DNA from: Wuchereria bancrofti
Taxonomy: Eukaryota; Nematoda; Chromadorea; Rhabditida; Onchocercidae
Assembly: GCA_005281725.1 (NCBI GenBank)
Contig: SSBO01000007.1
Coordinates: 5,180,031 to 5,244,030 of the forward strand
Reading direction: 5' to 3'
Length of the DNA stretch: 64,000 bases
Below the pieces are notes generated by a model. It did no database searches, was not told the origin of the DNA, and worked only from the letters and a program-made list of their open reading frames with translations. Shown piece by piece: positions 44,401 to 57,897 of this stretch (positions are counted from its first letter, which is position 1; every line of letters begins with the position of its first letter). The position numbers were made by a program, and so were the translations under genes.

Positions 44401-44487
44401 GAAAGTGTTAGATAGTTCATCGAGTCGAAGAGCATGAGTAGCCTGAAGGGCCGTCTTCTCCAAACGTTGCGTCATTTTATCAAAAAG
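44401..44487 (-). CDS. Probable far-upstream coding exon (pyruvate kinase long isoform?)
   Basis: An 87-nt open exon between GCTTTTTAG (acceptor) and GTTAGT (donor) encodes 29 residues, including MTQRLEKTALQATHAL and RLDELSNTF. It starts and ends in phase 0, so it can join the 40520-40665 exon directly. The amphipathic, well-composed sequence stands out from the surrounding AT-rich intergenic DNA. It could belong to a long N-terminal isoform of pyruvate kinase or to an unrelated gene. Confidence 0.5.
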
Positions 44488-47400
44488 CTAAAAGCAAAAG
44501 AAAGCAATGAATTGAACCAATTAAAATATAAAGAATAAAGTGTCAGCAATTTTCCAGTCTAAATATTTTGAAATAGGACGGAAAAAAGTGAGACAAATTA
44601 GTAACTTTGACTGGTGAAATTTGTCCTAGAACAAAAGAGACTGGAAAAAATGGAGTGTTACATAGAATGGAAGAAATGAATTAAACTGTAATGTTTTCGT
44701 TGGATATGAGCACTAGAAAAGGAAAAAAAGCAGCCTTTAAATTGATCGCACGCAACTTTAATGAACAACTTGAGTGAGATAAGTAAGGTATTTTGATAAT
44801 AATTAAATTAACTTCCATGAATTTTAGACCTTGAATGAAGCCTTCTCAAGGAGCTCTTATTTTCTTGGCTGATAGATTGGTCACTATTTAGTACTTTCCA
44901 ATGACTTTTAAGAAAATTTACTGGCTGACAGCCCCAACTTCATAGCCTTGTTAGAAAATTTAATAGTTTAAAACTTTTAAAATCCCAATCTAAACAGCTG
45001 AAACAAATTGCAATCAAATGTGGTAGTTGTAAAGAAATTGAACTAAATAGAGTGAAATTTGGATAAAAATTGAATAACTCTGCAGAAAATATAAATATGA
45101 AAAGAGACTTGAAGCCGGTGTTGTACGTCGTGATAGGAAATTAGATGAATAATGCGGGATGAAAAAATAATTTTCCAAATAGTGTGAAAATTATTCTTCA
45201 AGTAGTTTTTCAAGAGTTATTTTTTCAAAGAAGATAGTGGCCTTGAAAGGATGACAGGGATAAAGATATCATACCGATCTCGAAGAGGTATCATTAATTA
45301 AAAGTAAACGAATTGATCTCATATGTTCTTCCTTAGAAATATCACATCTTTATCAGAATAAGTTAACTCAGCTTTAACCTAGTGAATATTGCATACATTG
45401 CGACTTAGGATAGTTACAGAAGTAATCCTATTGTAATAAGTTAAAAATATTTGTTTTAAGCTACTTTTTAGATGGAATTATTTTTTTTTTCCAAGTTTAT
45501 TAAAAACTAAAACTAAAGGATTCAAATGGAATTTTGTTTAATGCGAAAGATTTGGCAAAAGATGTGACATTGTTTTTGTAAAATTTACGAAAAAGCTAGG
45601 ACAATAGCATCAAGGCATTAGTTCCTTCTTTCTTACTCACTTCTGGGTCCATTTGGCATACCGAAAAATAATTTTGAAGCGCTTTTCAAAATGAACCGTA
45701 CCACTGGGTCATATGATTGATATAATTGTTTTAACAAGAAGCTGAACTGATCGATTAAAAACTTTAGACGATTAAATTTTTCTTTTAGATCATGACCATG
45801 TCATAGTAATTACATATTCATATATGTATTCCGGAGATATCCGGTAGATACTTATTTACGACAACGTAATAGGAGAATGATGAAAAACGGAATATGAGAA
45901 CTAATTTAACGCTTCTTCCACCGTTCAAATTAAAATGAACAAAAGACGTACGTCGGACACTGTTATTTTTTTTGCTTGTTTATTTCAGATAGTCCGATTT
46001 TAACCAAAGCTCCGCAATCTTGAAAATAATTTATTGCGCTCAAACAACTGAAATATTTAATTCCTGCTGAACATATGAAATTGATGGAAATAGATGTCGC
46101 ACAAGAAAGAAATTCGGTTCAAAAAATATTCGTTTTTTGTGATTCAGTTCCATCTAATCCTATCTTATACTAAAGGATCAAAACATGCAAAACTCCTTAA
46201 GAATAAGAAATACTTTCACATGATGTGTCAAATGTATGACTGATAAAAACTTATCACCAGAAGGTATGAAAAATATTGCCAACTGATTTAAGCGGAAGGA
46301 AAATTTAGTAATTTACTAAATTTTATAAATTCACTGTATATAAGTACTTGCTAATATGACTTAAAGTCATAATAGTACGCAATTTTTTTCTTGAGGTTGT
46401 TTTCAATTTTATGGCAACAATATGTAAACTTAGTGCTTCATTATTTAAGTAACTCTTATAGTAAATATACTAACCACCAATTTTCCTTACCTATGGAGAA
46501 AAAGTCAAACAGCACGACATGTCTTATTAGTAAATTAAAAATTGTATGATTCGATATTTCTCAGTCCCTAGGCTTATTTATTCGTGTAAGTATTGTTTGT
46601 ATATAATGTCTCGTGGCATTTTGAAGCTAATCAAAGGCTTTTTTCTTTTTTTTGAAATGTCATCATTGTTTATTTGCCATCAAAGAAAAAAGCGACTCAT
46701 TTCAATAGCAATAACAAAGATGTTTGCTTGACTACATCTCGACAATTATCATAAAGGATAAAGCACTAGGCTGAAGCCAAATTGTACAGGATTCGCTCAT
46801 TGCTATCGATTTAAGCAAGCCAAGATGAGGCTAACTTTGCATCCAATTTTACCTGAATGAAATCAAATCATTCAATTCCATCCTTATGCTTTAACATCAA
46901 AGCCTTATTGATTGAAGTGACTTCACATAGATAGAAATTGCTTGACAGTAAGAAAGGAAGAAGGTGGCAGAGAAGAAGGGAACCGTGCAGTACTATGTGC
47001 GCCTGTAGTCAACAGGCGCATCCGACGCGTAGTGAGCACGGTGCAATCGATATGAACGCAGTGTGGTGACGCAGTAGTGATGCGTGCTGGCTGATTGGAC
47101 GATTGACTTATATTCCAAATTGATCTGGACGATGTGCAAGTACTTCGGTGTGTTTTGAAATGTGGAAACAGTGCAGACTTACGCATATGTCACTTGCTAG
47201 GCTTCTTTTTACTTTTAGTAAGCAGTCCAGAAGTATTGTCTGAGACTCATAACTTCATGCGTAAATTTGTTATAGCTGCTAAATTAAATTTACTGCAAAG
47301 CGCTGCTAGCTTCTAATGAGCGTTTCTGTCTCCCAATGATCGGAGTGACACTGAACAAATACTTCAACGGCATCGGTTAATGAAAATTGAAATTCGAGTT

Positions 47401-50039
47401 TCAACAGTATTTATTGAAGAGTTTCTGTGCACTGTTTATAAAACGTTCTTTATAGTAATAAAGAAATCCTGAAGAATCGTTAAAAGAGCCACGCTGGCAT
47501 TTCCCAGATTGTAGGTCATTGAGAACATCAAGGTTGACTTATTAAATTAACCGTAGTGATTGTTGTTCATGTAAATCAAGAGCTCTAGCGGATGGATATG
47601 ATGGACAAGAGAGGCGCTTATGTCATTGAAGTTGATGTCTTGTCCGAACATATCGTCATATTTCCAGCTGATACATATCACTTTTTTTTATGAATTCCAT
47701 ATAGTTTCGTCTAGGACAAAATTACTCAATTGGAATGTTATATGACTCAATGAGAATTGACTGACTTTTATTCACTTCCGTTTCAAAACAGAACTGAGTT
47801 CCAAAAAATCGACCAAAAGAAAATGATTTGTTGTCTTTCATCAAACAAGTCTACTGATCCAAATTCGAAACAGATAGAATTGCTGGAACATATCTAACCT
47901 AACTCAAAAATTGAGTCAAAGATCTACAATTCACAGATAATTGTATCTCATCATCGTAAAATGAAACGAGGAACACTTCTGCTTCTTACATCCATTTTTT
48001 TTTTTTTGCTCCACGTAATGATAAGGCATCAGCGAAGTGCACATCGTTCGGGTTGCTAATATTATCAAGCTTTATCAAGTTAACAAAGAGTTCATTTCAA
48101 TTAATTATAGAGCCACCAGTTTAATCGTTGCTTCAAAAATTCCGATACCAAATTAAGTTTTTACACTTTCATTTTACATTTTCCACAATTCACGCACATA
48201 ATGTCAAAGTAAATTATTGCTAACATTATAAAATGAATAAGTGACATGGCGGAACTTATATTACGTTTCCATATGACATTTCAGAAACTTTGCTTATCTT
48301 TAACAACAAATAAGGCATGCATTTTGTTATAAGTGGTAAAAAGTTTTCTGTTTGTTTTGCATGTTTTATGCAATTTAGTGAACTAAGAGCAATTGATGAG
48401 CCAGAAGAAACGAGCTAAGGCCGAAATTGTAATTCGCAGTTAAAGATAGTTACTTAGCCATTTATTGTAACCGAAATTTGTTAAGTTATGAAACACTGGA
48501 ATAGTTATAATAAGATAAATTCGACAAATTTTTCGATAAATTATTCGCCTCATCATTTGATCATCGTTGTATGAATAACTAATGCATTGAATTAGACAGA
48601 AAAAGGGAATTTTTCCTTCTAAATTTCGTATTTTACGATTTTTTTTCTTCAAAAGTTTATAAAATTTGACACGAATTTAAAATTTGGTAAACATGGCTAA
48701 TTATTAAATTATTTATTATCTTGCAAAGTTCTACACTTAGATTACAATTAATTTCTCTTTAAAATAAACAGCTAATGCTTCTATTTCTAAAGTTCTGCAA
48801 ATCAATAAATAAACTGCCAAAACTTGAAAAGCTATGAAAAATAGTTCTCTCTTTTGTTGAATTCCAATTCATCTTTTTTACTATACAGCGCATTGCACTG
48901 CTACAAAATTGCAGTATACTACACATTTCTAACTTATATAGTGTCGTTTTTAAAATTGCTTGGAAAGTCAGTTATAGTTAAAATGATTTAGTTTTTCATC
49001 TTTTTTAAAAACAGAAAAAGTAATTTAGAATTTCTTAATCAGTTAGTATTTAAATGCTAACATAAATGTTCCATGGCAGAAGCTTATTGACTAAAAAATA
49101 TTTAGCTGATTGATCATTTTTGCTTTTGGGCAGAAGATTCAAAAAAAGTTATGCTGCTGTCATTTTTCAACTTATATTTGTGTGCTTTCCAGAGTAAAAA
49201 TCTTCCGAACTGTTGCTCTCATGACCTTTGACTCAACTATAATTTTTGTCTAAATAAAGTTTACTTTGTTTTGGTGCCGTTCACTTCAAGAAGACTAACA
49301 TAAAGTTTAATGCAGGAAGACCTTCTAACTCTTTTTGCATGCGCAGATATCAAACATTTCACATACACTGTTCCATAGATAATTCACAATAATATGCAAT
49401 TATAAACCCGTGAAGACAAAAACAAACAGAAACTAAAATGAATTTCTAAACTAAAGGATGAATCATTTTTTGAATTCTTGCGAAGGTTTATTCAAAATAA
49501 AATTTGGAATAAAATCATTTAAATGTTAATTTTAATTCAGTTCATCTTATTCAAAAAATATTGAAGTATTGATCCGTGAAAATGTCAATACTTTAAACAA
49601 CAGATTGACAGTTTATTCTTTTAAACCAAAAATTTTCAATTCTTTAACATCTTTTGTTTTTCTTCCTAATATTTTCTCCAATCTATTGCTCTGTCAATTT
49701 TATTTAAATATTAATTGCCATAAATATGGCACTTTTAAAATGCTATCATTCATCACTAACTGTGCACTTTTCAAGAATTTTGATGAGCACAAATCACTGA
49801 AGTAGTGAATGCGTTTGTAAGGCGCTGCTCAATGTCGTCCGATGGTGCGGGGACTAACCTATCAGAGGACTTCGCTGTGAAACACTGAAATGTCGTATAA
49901 ATTTGGTGTTTTGAACGGAGGGATGACAAGGACGCCACGGGACAGTCATAAGAGGCGTATAGTGGGGGAGGAAACAAAGAGGTTGTAGGCCAGAAGTCCT
50001 TCCTTGGCTTCTAGCTCTAGAAAGCTCTGGTTGTCGTGG
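44488..50039. other. Long stretch without a supported gene
   Basis: Mostly AT-rich. Two patches are less so. The first, at about 46920-47160, is relatively CpG-rich, with an 88-codon minus-strand frame and an 8-bp-stem hairpin at 46998-47020 (TGCGCCTG, 7-nt loop, CAGGCGCA). It could be a promoter or 5' exon. The second, at about 49800-50039, lies just downstream of the membrane-protein gene and has open minus-strand frames that I could not place. Nothing else was recognised. Confidence 0.45.
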
Positions 50040-51514
50040 TCATGAGCAACCATTGTTGCACGGGTTACGCTGGCTTGTTAACTTTTTGTAACAATTTGTC
50101 CTAACGTGACTAATAGCTTGGGTCAACTCTTCTCCGTCAGCACAATCTGTCACGTGTACGTCATTACGCTTATCACATGATTTCCGGCACTTATTTGTTG
50201 AATGCAAGCCGTGACACTCGTTACCACTGTGATTCACAGAATTCTCTGTTTTAAACAAATTTTCGGACACAACGGCAGCAACGCGTTCTTGGTAGGACTC
50301 GGTTAGAGGTTTCCGTGAAGTGACGCGTTGAACGTGGAAGAACGAGTTTTGTGGCTGAATGTGCTGTAGAGCAGTATCATCGGTAGCGTTGGCGCATTTG
50401 AGCGATGTCCCATGTGTGCGTCGCTTCATTACTGAGTTGATACGATTGAAACGTAGCTTTCGTGCTGAATTCCACATCGCTTCTACGTGCCAGTACCAAT
50501 GCCAATAGATATACAACTGAAGATAAATTAAGAAAAGTCACCAAATTCTTCCATCCAAAACTAAGAATTTTATAACATTTCTAGTTGAAGAAAAGTTGAA
50601 CTTTGACATTCATCTATTTTATTTGCTTTATTAGTAATGGATTAGTTCTGCGTGCGTTATCTTCTCATTTTCTAAATTTAATAATTTCAAGTTGTAAAAT
50701 GATAGTCTGAAAGGAGCACTGCTTGCAAATAATGGGAAGTAATACCAGGAAGAAGTTCAGTGATGCGCCAGTAGCATAAATTGATACCGATAAAAGTGAA
50801 GCACTGTTTTGATCACCGGTAAATGTCGGTAAGACCCTCGGTAGAGCAGCCAAACTTAAAATCAGCAACCCGACCCCATAGGCACTTTGCTAAAAAGTAA
50901 TGAGTATCCTTTTTACTGTGCATTTGTGACATTTTTCAACTAAATGCTGTTAGAACATAAAGGAAAATGATATGAACTGTTGTGCTGAAGAAAATGTGTC
51001 CCAAAAAAGAAATATGACAGGAAGAGTTTAAGGTCATTGAACTTGTCATCTCTTCCTGATACTATCATTATTTATTGGGGTTTTTTTTAACTTAATCGAT
51101 ATGATGCTTTAGCATTCCAATGCAATTCAAGGTGTTTGTTGTTTAGATGTCACATACAAAACCTTTTTATTCAAAAAAGACAAGTTCTGTAATATACAGG
51201 ACTCAGACCGAAGGTCTCCTTGATCGTACGAGCATGACCACTTCTTCGGTATAACAGCATAATATTACCTGGATAAGAAGAGGCCATAATGAGTAAGGCC
51301 TCGGTCTTGATACGAATGCAAATGGCAGGCATATGGCAAAGGCAAGAATGTGACAAACACACCACATGAACCGTCCATATCCACCATCCAGGTGTTGTGC
51401 TACGCAACTGTCAATACCCCATAATGAGTGAAACAAGCCGATGTCAAAAATGATGATGTCTACACCAACCAGTAAAACTGGTTCTGTTCCGTTTATGAAA
51501 TCACAGAACAGTAT
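50040..51514 (-). CDS. Multi-pass membrane protein, family not recognised (5' end not found)
   Basis: Three minus-strand exons, 51269-51514, 50746-50889 and 50040-50516 (TGA at 50040-50042), all phase 0, with clean sites (TTTCAG|ATACTG, CAG|GTAATA, TTTTTAG|CAAAGT, CTG|GTATTA, CTTCAG|TTGTAT). They encode at least 288 residues. Hydrophobic stretches are PVLLVGVDIIIFDIGLF, FMWCVCHILAFAICLPFAFV, YGVGLLILSLAALP and SVSIYATGASLNFFL, about four spans, followed by a Trp/Tyr/His-rich IYWHWYWHVEAMW. A ~135-residue hydrophilic C-terminal tail follows, with several Cys and basic residues (MKRRTHG) and no known domain. The first listed exon starts in phase 0 without a Met at its head, so upstream exons are missing. 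No function can be assigned. Confidence 0.78.
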
Positions 51515-53855
51515 CTGAAATTGATTTAAATTAAACTCTGAAAGTTTGCACTCTTTCTTTCAGTAGAGATGTTGTCTCGCACAAAAGTTCAACGAAACTA
51601 TTAGTTCCATTGCCTTAGAGGCTAGAACAAAAAGAAATTTATTTCTTCTTCACATTAATTCACTTTTCGTCTTCATTTCCAGTTTGAATATAAAAACTTC
51701 CGTGTTTTCTTGCTTCCTATCTTCCTCATACGTACATGTATTTTTGATGACTTTGAGCACTATCTGTATACCTGGTTGTAATGGAAAAGTGAAAAGAAAT
51801 GTTGTGCCATAGCCCAAATGCAAATGGTAAGTTGTAGTAGACCGAGATAAAGTGAAATTTGTGAATTAAGATAGCGATGTCCCAAAATTTTGGAACTTTC
51901 ATCGTGGATCACCAGTAACTTCATTAGCAGCTATCAGCTTGCATCTTGCATTCTTTCCTGTAATTTCAGGTCAGGTTGAGATCATCTTTCACTTCATCAC
52001 ATGTGGCATGTATTGCTGAATGATTAAAAGCAATCAAAACAATTTATATCTTTATATTCTGATCAAGTCCTTGGTTTATAATAAATATTTATTAACCCTT
52101 TACCTTTTCCGGACAATAATTCGATTAGACTAATTTATGCTCGCCGATGACTTTTCTGGTTTATATAACAACGAGAAGCACAAAATTGATACATAATAGT
52201 TGTGTGACAGTTGCATCCTACACAGATGATACATCCGGATCAGATCACGATATCATTATCAGCCTCACATCTATGCAGCAAAAATCCAGCAGTAATTAGT
52301 TTAAAAACAAGCGAATGAGGAAAAATTTGAACAATAGTGCTAAGCAATAGATATTAACAGCATATAGCATTAATGGCGAATTATAACAAAATAGTGCCAA
52401 GGTAAAGGAAATTATAAGGATAGGAAAAATGTGAATACAACGTAGGAACAAATGTAAAGAAATGAGTTAAATACCAAACTCTTCATTACGAATAAGATGA
52501 CCCCCAATTTCGGGGACGCATTTTATTAACACATGAAAGATCGATTTTTAACAATTTTGATGCATTTCTATTTTGCTTTGTGTCTTTTCAACTTTCACCA
52601 CCATGTCTAGTTCGACCTTTGAACTATGGCAACACTTCATGAAAACTTGAAATCTAAAAAATATCGATATATTAGAAAAAATAAAACTTTCTTTAGAACT
52701 AATTTGCAGAGTTGTATTGAAAGCAAAAGTGTCAAACTGCTTTAGTAAAAAGATAACATTAATTCATTTCTGCTAAAATGTGCCATTCAGAAACAAAGAA
52801 AAAAATGTCGAAAAGTGTCAGAAGATACGAACTTTCAAATGGAATAAAAAATTTCTCTTCTCTTCTCTTAGTTATCAACAAAAGTCAAAGGAAAGTGTTT
52901 TCTAAAATATAAAGCAATGCAATATGTTCATTCACTAACAAATATTCTATCAAATTAATTTATTAAAAATTAAAAAATGAATGAATTAGAAATTATCAAA
53001 AAAGCATTGGTCAAAATAGAGCTGATAAATTCGTAAGAAATAAATTACATTTTCAAGTTAATCTAACAGATTAAGTAAGACATTCATTAACTTTGGCTTC
53101 ATTTATTGGTAGAAATGAAATGATGCAAATTACATTGATACATCAAACAGGCTAATATATTCCAAGCAATAAAAAATAAACGAAGTGGGAGAATTTTTGA
53201 ATTTTAATTTTGCAACTGAATTAGATGAAGAGATATCAGCTATCATATAATTAAAGTAGTTCTCTATCTTCATGGTAATATGAGGTCAAGACTGAGATGA
53301 TACGATATCACCTGCTAATTGATGGCTCAGAAGGTGTTATGTTTAGTGATCCAAAGCAAAGACATTTTTTAGGCTTTTTTGAAACATTAGCCAAAAGTTT
53401 ACTTACATACTAAGTTAAGCATTAACATGCTTCTTCTACAATCTTTTTTTATAGATTACTGCGAATCAATACAAAGTTATATGCAATTTCTTTCATTTCA
53501 AAGATTTTGAAACTATCAAAGAATTAAAAAGATAATGGAAAAGTTCTTAACAGAGAACTTGAATTCATAAACTTTGATCGTTTTGCTAGTACGTAACTAT
53601 AACTGATTTTTGACCTGTAACTGATATACTTTGAAAGATTTGTAAGTAAAAGATATTATATCAGAAATGTTTTGGTTCACTTTAAGAACAAAGAAACTAA
53701 GTCACGCTTGTATTAAAGCACAGAACTTTCATACTTGATCTTATATTCGCTGAAATAGTTTTCACTGATTTCATTATATGACTGTAAGTGAATGAATATG
53801 ATTTAAAAACTTCAAAATTAAACTTATTATCTAAGAAAAATTTTCGATTTTTTAA

Positions 53856-53889
53856 GGCTGCCTTTTAATTATAGAATTAGAAGGCAGTC
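53856..53889. repeat. Imperfect hairpin, 15-bp arms, 4-nt loop
   Basis: Arms 53856-53870 (GGCTGCCTTTTAATT) and 53875-53889 (AATTAGAAGGCAGTC) pair at 13 of 15 positions around the loop ATAG. Confidence 0.8.
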
Positions 53890-56314
53890 TTCAATTTAAT
53901 TGAGTAAATTGAGATCAATGATGAACAGTTATTTAACTAATGCTGTTTATATCAAAAAATTTTTGAGCGTGAAATTGAAAACTGAAACATTTATAAAATG
54001 CATGAGTAAATGAACAGTGCAATTTTTATGTGTGTTTTTTTACAAGCAAAAAATATATATGTTCTCGGGACTAAACAAGGATGGAATAATCCCAGAACAT
54101 TAGCATTTGTTTGAAAATTGAAAAAAAAAAACGACCTCAATATGCACCACTTGGCTGTTTGCTCATAGTCTGAAAAGAAGATTTCAAATGAAGGACTACG
54201 TCACCTCTCTAATTTAAACTAAAAGATTGTATAATAGAAAGGTAGAAATGCTAGACAATTTCAAGATTATAACAATGTCTCATTCAAAAAGCACTTCAGT
54301 CTTGAGTTTACGGAATTCCTACTAGGCCACCACAGGCTTGCATGACATGTCTGCAAACTGGCGGGTCATTATTATGTCTAATCAACTATTTATCTGATCG
54401 CAATATTCAATAATCAATAATCACTTACTTTTTATAATGGTCATGCTTCTACAGTTGGAAAAATATGAAAATTACTTTCCAAGAATTAGTCAAATTCCAA
54501 AGTATTCTCAAGTTTTTATATTAAACAATAAATAAATAAATAACGGAATCGTCAATTAATTTAGCCAAAAGATCCAATCACTTCAACAGAAAATAATTTG
54601 TAACATTAAATAACCGTCTACAAATACATTTGATTTTAATGAATTAATTATGACAAACTTGTGTTCAGATCTTTAAAATACGTTATGAATTTTTGACAGC
54701 TTTGAATTATTAAAAGAAATACTAAAGTTTGTGTGTTGTGTGCTAACCATTAATGTTGTCCACCTTTTTCCCAAAATGTATCCAACATTTCTTTAATTTA
54801 AAATTATCTTTTACTTAATGTCTGTAAATTGTAATTTTGAGATTTACAATTTATTTGTGGATAAGTCAAATTATGCAGTTGAAGTAAACAATAACAAAAT
54901 AGTTGAGAGAAATGGAATAAAAAATTAAGTATCCCATCAAATTCGGAAGATGAACTGATAATAGCATTGCGTAATAAAATGAAAATTTTGAATGAAAAAG
55001 ATAAGTTTGATAACTAAAGCAATAAATCGTAGATAATTAATGCTGCGAGATATTTATAAGTTACAAAAGTTAAAAAATGATTGAAGTAAAATTCGAACCA
55101 AATGAAAGAATTAATTTGGTCTATAGGTGTAGTTTTGATTTAAGATGGCATAAAGCATAATATTTCATTCCTGAAATTTCTTTCAATTTCATTGATTTTA
55201 ATCATATATGCCAGTAATAAGTATGACAGACTGAATTTTTAAATGCTTTTTGATGATTTCATCTTCCCGATAACTACACTATCCACAAAAAAGAGATAGC
55301 TAATCTATTATTTTATCGAAGCCTGAGCAACTTACCCATCCTCTTATATTTTGCTGCTATCGTCGCAAAAATTCTTCTCATTTATTACTTTTACTTCAAA
55401 AATATTTCAGTTCAATACCGCTTACCAGAATAATTTGCAAAAAAGTGGCAATATTCTCGTGTTCGCAAAAGCCAATATCATTTCTAACATCGATAATTAC
55501 TTAACGACTATGATATTTTCACCACCAATTGTAATTGCTTTTACTTAAGAAGAAATGGAACTTTTTTTGATATGAAAATATCGGTGTAGGCTAAATTTTA
55601 CGATATAAGAAAGTATCTCTGAAATTGTTTTCGAAACTTCGCAAATATTTAAACACTCAAAAAAACAAAAAATTCGTAGAGGAATCGAAAATTGCTACAC
55701 TATTATATTGTTTTAATTTCATTTATTTCATTTCATCGCAAAACTTTTCATTTTGAAAATACTTTCGTTTCTTTTATAGTAATTTTTGTAAAAATATATA
55801 ACGTTATGATAGTTTTTGCATAATGCTTTATTACAATTTTGTAATGCTTATAAATGAGCCTTTTCGTTTTTAACTTTGATTTTTGAGTTTATTTTGAGTG
55901 AGAAAAGAACTATTGACAAATCTTAAAAATAATAAACTTTAAACTATTTCTGAGTCAGTTGTCAAATGACCTTACTGAAGCTTTATTAATTTTATTAAGC
56001 AGTGGCAATTATACTTAAGAACACACTTCCCTATTAGAAATATGTAAATTTCACAAGTGTGATAAAAATAGATGGGTCAGTCGGGATCTATTGCATAATA
56101 TATACTTCGGACTAAACCTGAATGTTCTGTACCATTCACTCACTTTCTAGTTCTAATTTTAGTTTTTTTCCTTAATCAGCAATGTGAAATATTAGGAAAT
56201 CGCAACTATTCCAGTATGACATGAAACTGTTCCGTTGTTTTTTGTCGATTCACAAATCACAATTTAATGAATTAAGAATTGCACAACATTGCATCCATAA
56301 TCATTTAATCTATG

Positions 56315-56352
56315 TGCACTTAGAAATTCATTCACATGAATTTCTAAGTGCA
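56315..56352. repeat. Perfect hairpin, 17-bp arms, 4-nt loop
   Basis: Arms 56315-56331 (TGCACTTAGAAATTCAT) and 56336-56352 are exact reverse complements around the loop TCAC. No known gene is nearby. Confidence 0.92.
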
Positions 56353-57856
56353 AATTGACTTCAGAGTTAGTTTTATTCTCGCTAACTTCTACTGACAATC
56401 TTGCACACATTGTTAGTTTTATTAAAATTAGCCTTTAAGATTAAATGTTTAAAATCATTTTTCATTAATTCCAGGATTCCAGAATATGCAGTAACTAATT
56501 ACGATTAAGATTCACTTATCTTTAATAAGTGGAAACTTAGCGCAGTATTATCAGATCAAAAGAAAGCCTAGCAAGAAATTTAATTTTTGCGCAATCACCG
56601 ATATGCAAAAATATTGTTAAACGTAGAGAAAAAAGAAAAAATTAACAGATTGTGATACATTTACCCAAATCTTTTACAAAAGAAGTGGGAATCTGTAATG
56701 AATGATAAGTTTTATGATTTATTTTGTTGCCATCGTAATTTTTTATTGAAGTGAAAAGGTCTGTTTGTTTCAGATTATAAAGAATAAATCAGTCGCCCAA
56801 TAAATCGATCCATTTTTCTCAAAACTGTAGGTTTCCTAAAAATCACAACTGATCTCGATTTTTGCACATTTTTTTACTATGTTTTTTTCTTTTTGAAGAG
56901 CAGTGGAACAAAACGGTAAACTGTTTATCAGAAACATTTGAAAAACAACAATTATATTCCATTTTTAATTTGTTTCAAAATCATTCATAGTATTAATATA
57001 TGATTATTTTCAAGAAAATTCCTATAAAATTCTAAACTGTTAAATTGCCGACAAGTTTAACAGAGTTTAGTTACCATTAAACCTAAGTTTAAATAATTGT
57101 TCCATTGTGACAAAAAATTTTATATATGGGAATAACTGTTTAGAAATAATACATTGGAATGTTGCCTTTTTCCCAAGAATTTGTAAATAAATGGTCCAAA
57201 TATAAGTATTTTATTGTTGAAAATGGAGCAAAAATAAAATTGAAAGAAATGAATTATCGAAATTGAATAAATTCAAAAAGCCCATTGCTGGTTTATAAAC
57301 AGATTCTTCAGATTACAGAGGGATCGATATTACTGTAATGGGTTGTGATAGTATTTAGCTATAATTATTAGAAATAATGATAAAGAAATGGTTTTGTGGA
57401 TAGTTTTAAGATAGAATTCAATTATATTGGAGATAAAGTTTTGGAGATGTTAAATTCATTTTTGCGTTTTAGACAAATCTTGATTACGTCACTGGTAAAG
57501 TGATTGACATTCTCGATCCTTCTTTAGCCTATAGAAGTTTAATATATCACTCACTATGTATATACTAAATTGTTCATATTGAAATAACTGAAATCAATAA
57601 CTAGAATACTTTTTATAAAGACAAGAATTTTGCTTAGTAAATAAGAGGGCGATAAAAAAGAACGCAATGAAATATAAGAAGTACTTAATTACTAAGCAGA
57701 AGATATTAGTGAAATAAATCCAGACCACCGGTCTCGGGTCGATTGCGCGCCTTTGTCTCAGTTTTATAATGTCTATCGCCACTAGGATTAACTCTCTGTT
57801 CTGTTTATTCCAGATGTTTCGAAGTCCCAATGTCCCAATAACTCATCACAATTCAC

Positions 57857-57897
57857 TTTCTCACTCAATCTATCTTTCAAATAGATTGAGTGAGAAA
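57857..57897. repeat. Perfect hairpin, 17-bp arms, 7-nt loop
   Basis: Arms 57857-57873 (TTTCTCACTCAATCTAT) and 57881-57897 are exact reverse complements around CTTTCAA. Pairing can continue with mismatches for about five more positions outward. Confidence 0.92.

Noticed and set aside
49771..50039. Open minus-strand frames just after the membrane-protein stop
   Set aside because: Could hint at a spliced alternative tail, but no convincing acceptor/donor pair was found.
57594..57830. 78-codon minus-strand open frame
   Set aside because: Hydrophobic low-complexity chance frame in AT-rich DNA; no splice or family support.
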